From Krasilnikovozyma curviuscula (taxonomy: Eukaryota; Basidiomycota; Tremellomycetes; Cystofilobasidiales; Mrakiaceae): a DNA stretch of 64,000 nucleotides. The stretch's first letter is position 1. Every line of letters starts with the position of its first letter. Below the pieces are notes generated by a model. The model was not told the origin of the DNA, did not search any database, and saw only the letters and a list, made by a program, of their open reading frames with translations. Positions 57,577 through 64,000 of the stretch are shown here, piece by piece. A program made the position numbers and the translations under genes. The stretch is from NCBI GenBank assembly GCA_014825775.1, contig MVAQ01000029.1, positions 62,001 to 126,000 on the forward strand, given 5' to 3'.

Positions 57577-58521
57577 ACAGGCAGACTATTCCGTCTTTGT
57601 CACGTACCGCGCACCCGTTGCGTACCTCGCGATTTTCTAATGTTGGACAGTAATATGTATTCCTTCAATATGGATATCAGCATCTTTCATTCTATCTTTC
57701 TTTGTCACTTTGTAAAATGGCAAGGTTGCTGAAGTGGGCGCCTTCTAGAACTTCTGTTACCACGAATCTCAGACACCCTCGTCTTACGTTTTGATACCCA
57801 CAGCTCCGCGCTTTCTCCCTCCAGTTTCTCACGACACTGCCTTCGTCTTTCACCTTACCCTCACAACTTCCTATTTCGTTTTTGCAATTTGTTGAATACA
57901 TCAGAACAAAGTCTTTGTAAGTGACGTCTAGTGCCCTCGTTATTACTTAGTTTACGTTAGGGTTTTCCCCTGTCAAAGGACCGCTGTGTATGGCCTCGAG
58001 GGTATCTTGTATCCAATAGTATCTGTCTCAGTTCCTTCATATATCAAAGTGGCCATAGAAGTCTCCATGTCCATCCGCACGATCTCCGCAACGCGTTCTC
58101 AACCGGAGAAGGGGTTGCTTCCCAGATTTCGTTCAAACAAGCAGCCGCCTCTAAATCGAAATCACAGTAGCATCCGGACAACCTCATTGAAGGTCAGTGT
58201 AGTCAACCTATCCTTTTAGTTTCAGTAGTCGAGCCGTTATCAACGAGCTCTCGGGTACAGCTCGAACGGGGAAATTTGAACTTGGACGATGTTGAAGTAC
58301 GAAATGTTAGCAGGAGAAAGAGATGCGAGCAGAGGGTTAAGTTGTAAAGAGACAAGTCTGACACGGCAGCTCTAGTAAAACGCTACCTATGTGAACCAGT
58401 GCCAAGAGGAGATGCCTGTTTGGAGAGATCCAACTATTTGAGCTTATTGTCGAAGTATGAATATATATACACACAGTGTCGAATAAAGTACACTCAATCT
58501 CTCTTGTAAACTTTAGCTCGC
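57577..58521. other. 0.95-kb convergent intergenic stretch
   Basis: Between NECAP (plus) and the F-box-like gene (minus). Only short frames without domains; a short TA/CA-rich run near 58460-58475. No gene called. Confidence 0.45.
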
Positions 58522-59578
58522 TCAGAAAGTCTTGCAGTGACCTGAAAACTCCTCAGTGCAAGTTGTCTACCAAAGCAAAGCTGTCAGCCAGCCAGCATTC
58601 GAAGTTCAAAGATTCAGACTGACTCACTTCTCCACCGCTTGACTCGACAGCATACCAAACGTTTTCGATTTGGAAATTAATTTTTCGTTTTGTGCCCCAG
58701 TGCTGAACCAAATCCCTCGCCGTGCTTGTACAGACACCATCGACAACGACCCTAATACGCTCCGGAATGGTGTCGACCGCACTCTTCCACGCCAATAGAT
58801 GTATGCCACGCATCGTGCTGTCTATATGAGCTATGACCGCTTCTGGGCTGGAAGATAAGCTTCTAGGATTCGAAATATTTCGACCTAGGAGATAGGGTGC
58901 AAAGAGGACAACCGTTGTGATGTTGGGGAAGGTTGCTTTGTCGAAGGCGATGTTCAGGCGTAGGAGAGGGTTAAAATCTGTGACAAGAGTATTCACTTTC
59001 GAGAAGAGACCCTGATGTTTATATCTGAAAGGTGAAGTCGGCGCTGATGAGAGACGGAGAGCATCTGTGAGGACAGACCAGGCGGTGGTAGTGATAGTGA
59101 GGTGAGTCGGCGTGATGGATTCCAGGAGCAATTGTATTGTTGGCGCATTACAAAGATGGTCAGCGGGTATATGCCGGCTGAGAATCAGGCGGGTGAGATT
59201 GGGAAAGATTGTGGGACCAAGAGTGAGGATGTTGTCGGCTGAAGTGCAGTTCAAGTCGACTTCGAAAGATTTGATGCATTGGAAGCATTGCTTCAAGCCT
59301 CTACTGCCCTGAACATAACCATCCCCTATTTTATTATACATCATAACTTTCCATGCCCACTCAAACCGCTCGAACTGGTGGATGCTTCTCAGTTGAACCT
59401 CGCCCCACAGCTTCTTGGAACAATCTTCCTGAAAGTCTGAACAGACTTGAAGTAAATGAAGTCCTTGGCGTGATACTGGATCCAAACACTCGAGGGCGAT
59501 CTTTCTGAGCAGCTCGTAGGGAAGAGTGGGCAATGTGACGTCGTTGGCTGCAGTGTCCGTCCTATTTAAATCAGCCAT
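58522..59578 (-). CDS. F-box-like protein of unknown target
   Basis: Main exon 59578-58628, then a likely intron 58627-58567 (donor GTGAGT, branch-like CTGAC, acceptor TAG) and a 45-base last exon to TGA at 58522, giving 331 residues. If the intron is retained the frame instead runs to a stop at 58553 (341 residues). The N-terminus LPTLPYELLRKIALECLD, then LLQVCSDFQEDCSKKLW, fits an F-box-like helix set, and SIHQFERFEWAW resembles the segment after it in fungal F-box proteins. The remainder has hydrophobic strand-like repeats (FPNLTRLILS, FPNITTVVLF) suggesting a divergent leucine-rich-repeat part. Probably an SCF adaptor; target unknown. Confidence 0.68.
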
Positions 59579-60020
59579 CCAGTTAGCACTATACAGATAC
59601 CAAGATAGGCAGCTTCAACCGCGACAAGCCAACTGAAAAGACGTTTCGTGGGGGAAAAAGTGGAAAATGCTGATTGAATTTCGTGATACTCGTTTTTAAT
59701 TGATCAGTTACCGTTCCCCAAACCCCAAACGACGTCGACAGCATATCTGGATAACTTTGGAGATATCTGGGTAAGAAAAAGGTAAAATACTCACGATCCG
59801 TAACCCATTGAGCCTAAAGCTGAAGTGCTGGGTACGAGCAGATGGACGTCAGGTGCTGCACACTGGGTGAGCACCCCACCGGGGCGGAACCGCTTAACCC
59901 TACCTTTGTATAATAAAATTGATGCAACATCGTCTCTCCAACTTCAGTGAAGAACTTATAGGATTTCAACCTGATCAATCGTTTCTGAGTGAAAGTATAG
60001 TTCTAGAACAGCCAGCTAAG
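59579..60020. other. intergenic, promoter of F-box-like gene
   Basis: 442 bases upstream of the F-box-like gene and downstream of MGS1, both minus. A short GC-rich imperfect hairpin lies near 59865-59900. No gene called. Confidence 0.45.
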
Positions 60021-62249
60021 TCACTTGCCCATATCCTCCCTCCCCTCCCAGTCTTTCCCACTATTGCATTTGAACTCCCACTCCCTCAATAACCCCTCAT
60101 CCCAGACTTTCCCTACCGCACTCCCCTGCGGCTGGACAAATAGATCCTCATGCTTCCTCTCGCCCCTTGCAGCCTGATACGCGGACGAGCTCGATGTCAG
60201 CTCGGGAGGGAGGTAGTCGTTCACGACTGGATGGGCAAATGCCGGGTTGTAGTGGTACGATTTCCCATATCCGAGAGATCGCATCAGTGTTGTCGGTGCG
60301 TTACGAAGCTGGAGGGGAACGTCAAGGTTTGGGTATTTGTCGAGCGCGGCTTCAGCCTGGCACGAAGAACGGAACGGTGAACATCTGCTGAAAAGATTGA
60401 AGAAACAAGAAAGTGCTCACTCGTTTGTACGCTTCGTACGCTCGAGTTGACTTGGGCGCTTCAGCGAGATAGACGACACAATGTGCTAGGTTCAGACGAC
60501 ATTCAGGCCTATGACAAAGAACAACAGCCCATTCGTCGGTTCAAAGGCGAAGTTGAAAAGTTTAGAACAGAGACTCACATTCCGATCTGTTGGCAAGCAG
60601 TGAAGCAGGCTGTCGCGATTCCAATCGCAGCGTTATCAGCCAGCCCAACATCCTCCGAGGCAACGACAACCAACCGCCTCGCGATATAAAGCGGATCTTC
60701 ACCTTTAGTAAGCATCGCTGCCAAATAGTAAACTGCTGCTGATGGATCTGAGCCCCTGATTGATTTCTGTGTTCGGCATAAGCACACCGTCAGATACAAG
60801 CGAAGGTGGCTAGGCAAGAGGGAAGGAGGAGTTGGGATGTGGAACCTACATGTAGCGCCGAGATTAAATCGTAGTGGCTATCGCCTGTCCGATCATACCT
60901 GAGCGCCAGACTACTCTTCAGCCCGCGCATGAGCTTCTCCCTCGCCTCGCTGCCTTCTCCAAAATGCGTGCCGGGTGGGAACTTGGACGTGAGGTTGAGT
61001 GAGACCTCAAGTGCATTGAGTGCAACACGTGAGTCTCCTGAGGCAATAGAGGTTATATATGTGAGGAGCGATTCGTCGATGACGTCTGACGACATTTGAG
61101 GTTGCGGCAAGGTGTCGGCGCGGACGACGGTGAGTGCGCGGCGGAGGATGGAGGTGATGTTATCGTCGGTGAGTTTGTCGAGGACAAAAACTTGGCAGCG
61201 AGAGAGGAGGGCATTGTTTACTTTGAACGACGGGTTCTCTGTCATTGCGCCGATCAGGGTGATGAGGCCAGTTTCGACGGGGGGAAGGAAGGCGTCCTGC
61301 GCATGCAATTGGAATTTAAATAGATAAATAAACACCGTCAGTAAACGCAAAGGCAGGATCTCTCTCGGGGAAAATATTATGGTTGAGAGCTTACCTGTTG
61401 AGCTTTCGTGAACCGCTGCAGCTCATCCATAAACACAACAGTCTTCCTACCAGTCCATTTGAGATCACCTTTGGCCTTCTCAAACACCTTCCTCAGCTCT
61501 GTTAGACCGCCAGATTCTGTTGCTGACAGTTGTACGAAGTGGGGCGGCGGCTGAATCGTGTTGGCGATGACTCGTGCAAGCGTTGTCTTGCCGCATCCTG
61601 GAAAGCGAGATTGCGAGACAGTCGTCAGAAATGAATGAAATTAGCGTTCACATATGAATAAATGAGAGGACCTGGTGGACCCCAGAGGATGCAACTTGGG
61701 AGTGTCGTTGTTGAATTCCCTGTTGTGATGATCGTTCGAAGGATTGAGTCTGGTCCGACGACTGATTCGTGGCCAATGTAGTCGGCCTAGCAAAAACCAT
61801 CTCTTCCAGTGAGCATTTATTTAAAAAGAAAGGAAGGAGAAATATGTCCGCACCAGCGTCTGTGGCCTGACTTTGTCGCTGAGTGGTTGATTGGCTGTCA
61901 TATTCGAAGCAGCCTGTTTCAGTAGGGAGGAGGTCGACCAATTTCCAGCCTTCTTCCTGCTGCTACTGCCCACCTCTCTATCCTTCAAATCCTCATCCTC
62001 ATCTTCTGACGGTGTTGAAGTAACAGGCCTCTTTTTACCAGCAGACGACGACGGAGGTCCTGGCAACTTCGACGAAGACGAGGCGTCGAAGATAGGTGCA
62101 AGCTTCGTCCTTTCTACTGATAGTGATCCCACTTCATTCTTTTTGTTAGTCTTTGCTTTGCTGCTGGATGACCGTTTGGATCGCTTAAAAGAGTTGATCT
62201 CGATGATTTCGAGCCCTGGTGAGGAATCCCTGTCTGCCTCGTGCTTCAT
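60021..62249 (-). CDS. MGS1: AAA+ ATPase Mgs1/WRNIP1 (RarA family)
   Basis: Replication-linked ATPase acting at stalled forks with PCNA and polymerase delta. Seven exons: 62249-61854, 61786-61672, 61597-61395, 61296-60850, 60766-60579, 60508-60421 and 60356-60021; 590 residues, frame closed. A charged, Ser/Lys-rich N-terminus of about 125 residues (no ubiquitin-binding zinc finger seen) leads to [17 protein letters not shown]. Walker A is [12 protein letters not shown]. Walker B is [10 protein letters not shown], where I expect DEIHRF. Then [30 protein letters not shown] (sensor 1 region), [13 protein letters not shown] (sensor 2), and the C-terminal RarA tetramer domain with [33 protein letters not shown] and [10 protein letters not shown]. 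Divergent from the dipeptidase gene with 176 bases between starts. Confidence 0.93.
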
Positions 62250-62425
62250 CCTGTCGACAAATCCAACTGAGTGGGCGCAAATGCCATTCGAGTGCGTCTA
62301 TCTCTTTCGCTGAATGAAGTTTTGAAGTTTTCAATGGAATTTCGAGTGAGCTTCTGGGTCGGCAAGTCGCCGTTGCAACCCTTCCGCCTTCCAACGCGAT
62401 TCTCCTCAACTTCGATTCGAGTACA

Positions 62426-64000
62426 ATGGCCCCTCAAGCGTTTCTTGACCAAGTGACTGCCAACAAAGACGTCTTTGTTAAGAGATTGGCGGATGCTGTA
62501 GCAATTCCAGTAAGCAGAGAGGAATCTCATCGAAGGGGATCGAAATCTCATCATGTCGACGCTAATCTATATTCAATCAGTCCGTCTCTGGTGATGGATC
62601 CTACCGTGAACATGTCCATGCGATGGGCGACTTCATGTTCAACCAGTGTAAATCCCTTGGATGTGAATTCGTGGAGAAGAGACCCCTGGGCAAGCACACA
62701 ATGGACGGCGTCGAGCTTGAGCTACCTGTGAGTTCCACATTCCATTTACAGTTTCATGCCCTGGGGTTATTCTCATCACAGGGATGTCAATTACCTATAT
62801 CTTTCTTATACTGACCCTGCTTCGTTTCCTTCGGGACCATCCTCTCGCCCTCCTTCGTCACCACCCCTCAGCCCATCGTCTTTGCTCAGTACGGAAACGA
62901 CCCAGCAAAGAAGACAATCCTTGTCTACGGCCACTACGACGTCCAGCCGGCTCTGGTCTCAGATGGTTGGAACGTACGTTCCCACCTTCGTGTTTTGAAA
63001 AATTAAAAATTGCTACCCCAGATCTGTAAAAAAAGCTAACGCATGGCGCCGCCCATTTCTCTCTCAGACTGACCCTTTCGTCCTCACGCCAGGTCCCAAC
63101 GGACAGCTCTTCGGACGTGGTTCTTCAGATGACAAAGGTCCCATCCTGGGCTGGTTGAATGTCATCCAAGCCCACCAAGAAGCCAAGGTTGACTTCCCCG
63201 TCAACTTGAAGATGTGTTTTGAGGGCATGGAGGAGAGTGGTAGTGAAGGACTAGATGAGTTAATTTTTGAAGAATGCAAAAAGCCAGAGAAGGGTTTCTT
63301 CAAAGGTGTCGATGCAGTCTGTATTTCGTGAGTAAAGTGCAGATCCTCTCTCGTCAGTTGGTCTGCTGTTTTCTTATCATTTGAGCGACCCTTCGGTTCC
63401 ATAGCGATAACTACTGGCTCAACACGACTACACCAGCGCTCACTTATGGTCTCCGAGGTATCACCTACTTCAACCTGACAATCTCGGGCCCAGGACGCGA
63501 CTTGCACTCTGGTGTCTTCGGCGGAACCGTTCATGAGCCAATGACGGACCTCATCCAAGTCTTCTCCACCCTTGTTACACCTACCGGAGCAATTCTCGTC
63601 CCTGGAATCAAAGAACAGATCGCTCCTTTGGTCGATGGCGAGTTGGCTCGATACGAAAAGATTAACTTCACCATTTCGGACATTGACAGCGCGACCGAGA
63701 GTAGCACGACCATCTCAGATGATAAAGTTGACACGCTGATGCGTCGAATGAGGGAGCCCAGTTTGAGTTTGCATGGCATTGAAGGCGCTTTCAGCGCAGC
63801 AGGTAGCAAGACAGTCATTCCAGCGAAGGTGGTGGGCAAGTTCTCCATCAGGTTGGTTCCTGACATGACGCGTGAGTTTCCTCTCTTTCATCTTTCTTGA
63901 CACGTTTGGTTGAAGCTGATGGCGCTTTGATTCGGCCCGTGATGTTGCAGCCGACGCTGTCACCGCCTGCGTTGCGAAGCACGTCGAGTCCGAGTTCGCC
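62426..64000 (+). CDS. DUG1: M20 metallodipeptidase (Dug1-like Cys-Gly dipeptidase), 3' end outside window
   Basis: Zinc or manganese peptidase that cleaves Cys-Gly in cytosolic glutathione turnover (known for yeast Dug1). Exons seen: 62426-62509, 62581-62727, 62872-62973, 63068-63327, 63405-63871 and from 63951 to the window end; about 370 residues so far of roughly 475 usual for the family, so the last part is cut off. Motifs: SVSGDGSYR; metal ligands H and D in [20 protein letters not shown] with the bridging Asp; catalytic Glu and ligand Glu in [44 protein letters not shown] for the dimerisation lid; and [18 protein letters not shown]. The start is [15 protein letters not shown]. Divergent from MGS1. 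Confidence 0.93.

Noticed and set aside
59865..59900. GC-rich hairpin-like segment considered as a tRNA or structured RNA
   Set aside because: It lacks a tRNA-length cloverleaf, A and B boxes and a T-loop GTTC; only a short imperfect stem can be drawn.
61891..62313. 140-codon plus-strand frame
   Set aside because: It is antisense to the charged N-terminus of MGS1 and has low-complexity composition with no domain.

Overview
This window is nuclear DNA of a filamentous basidiomycete fungus, most likely an Agaricomycete. Nearly every gene is cut by many short introns (about 45 to 120 bases, GT..AG, often with a CTGAC or CTAAC branch-like motif). It also encodes an F-box family with the motif FTFDPSQDLLVL that I know from mushroom-forming fungi, a hybrid histidine kinase, a GT90 (CAP10-type) glycosyltransferase and a sterol C4-demethylation enzyme. 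No virus, transposon, CRISPR array, rRNA or convincing tRNA was seen. Exon joins were worked out by hand from splice motifs, reading phase and remembered family conservation; where I call a model complete, the exon lengths sum to a whole number of codons.

Layout. 1-3.3 kb: two F-box-type paralogues arranged tail to tail. 3.8-7.6 kb (minus): CTP-dependent diacylglycerol kinase DGK1 and an ArfGAP with a glutamine-rich tail. 9.7-12.8 kb (plus): serine palmitoyltransferase LCB1 and mitochondrial glutaredoxin GRX5. 13-20.4 kb (minus): a GAF/hybrid histidine kinase and the RNase P/MRP subunit POP1; POP1 is divergent from a small SMN-like gene (20.8-21.5 kb). 22.3-26.2 kb (plus): an old yellow enzyme and a carboxymuconolactone decarboxylase/alpha-beta hydrolase fusion, facing ERG26 (26.4-28.4 kb, minus) and a multipass membrane protein (28.6-30.2 kb, minus). 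30.8-33.6 kb: phosphopentomutase/phosphoglucomutase with two microexons. 35.2-37.2 kb: a Ser-rich protein with an RNase H1/viroplasmin-like N-terminal domain. 38.1-39.7 kb: SAM37/metaxin. 40.2-42.7 kb (minus): allantoate-permease-type transporter with a perfect palindrome upstream. 45.3-47.9 kb: sugar transporter. 48.9-51.8 kb: GT90. 52.9-57.6 kb: VPS3-like CNH protein divergent from NECAP. 58.5-59.6 kb: F-box-like protein. 60.0-64 kb: MGS1/WRNIP1 ATPase divergent from a DUG1-type dipeptidase cut by the window end.

How the genes relate. Most are ordinary housekeeping genes: lipids (DGK1, LCB1, ERG26), membrane traffic (ArfGAP, VPS3-like, NECAP), mitochondria (GRX5, SAM37), RNP biogenesis (POP1, SMN-like), DNA damage tolerance (MGS1) and glutathione turnover (DUG1). 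The only local grouping that looks functional is the tandem OYE plus decarboxylase-hydrolase pair. I found no clear new multi-gene system; the most unusual items are that fusion protein, the viroplasmin-domain protein, the permease promoter palindrome, consecutive 9- and 8-nt microexons, and a probable GC-AG intron.
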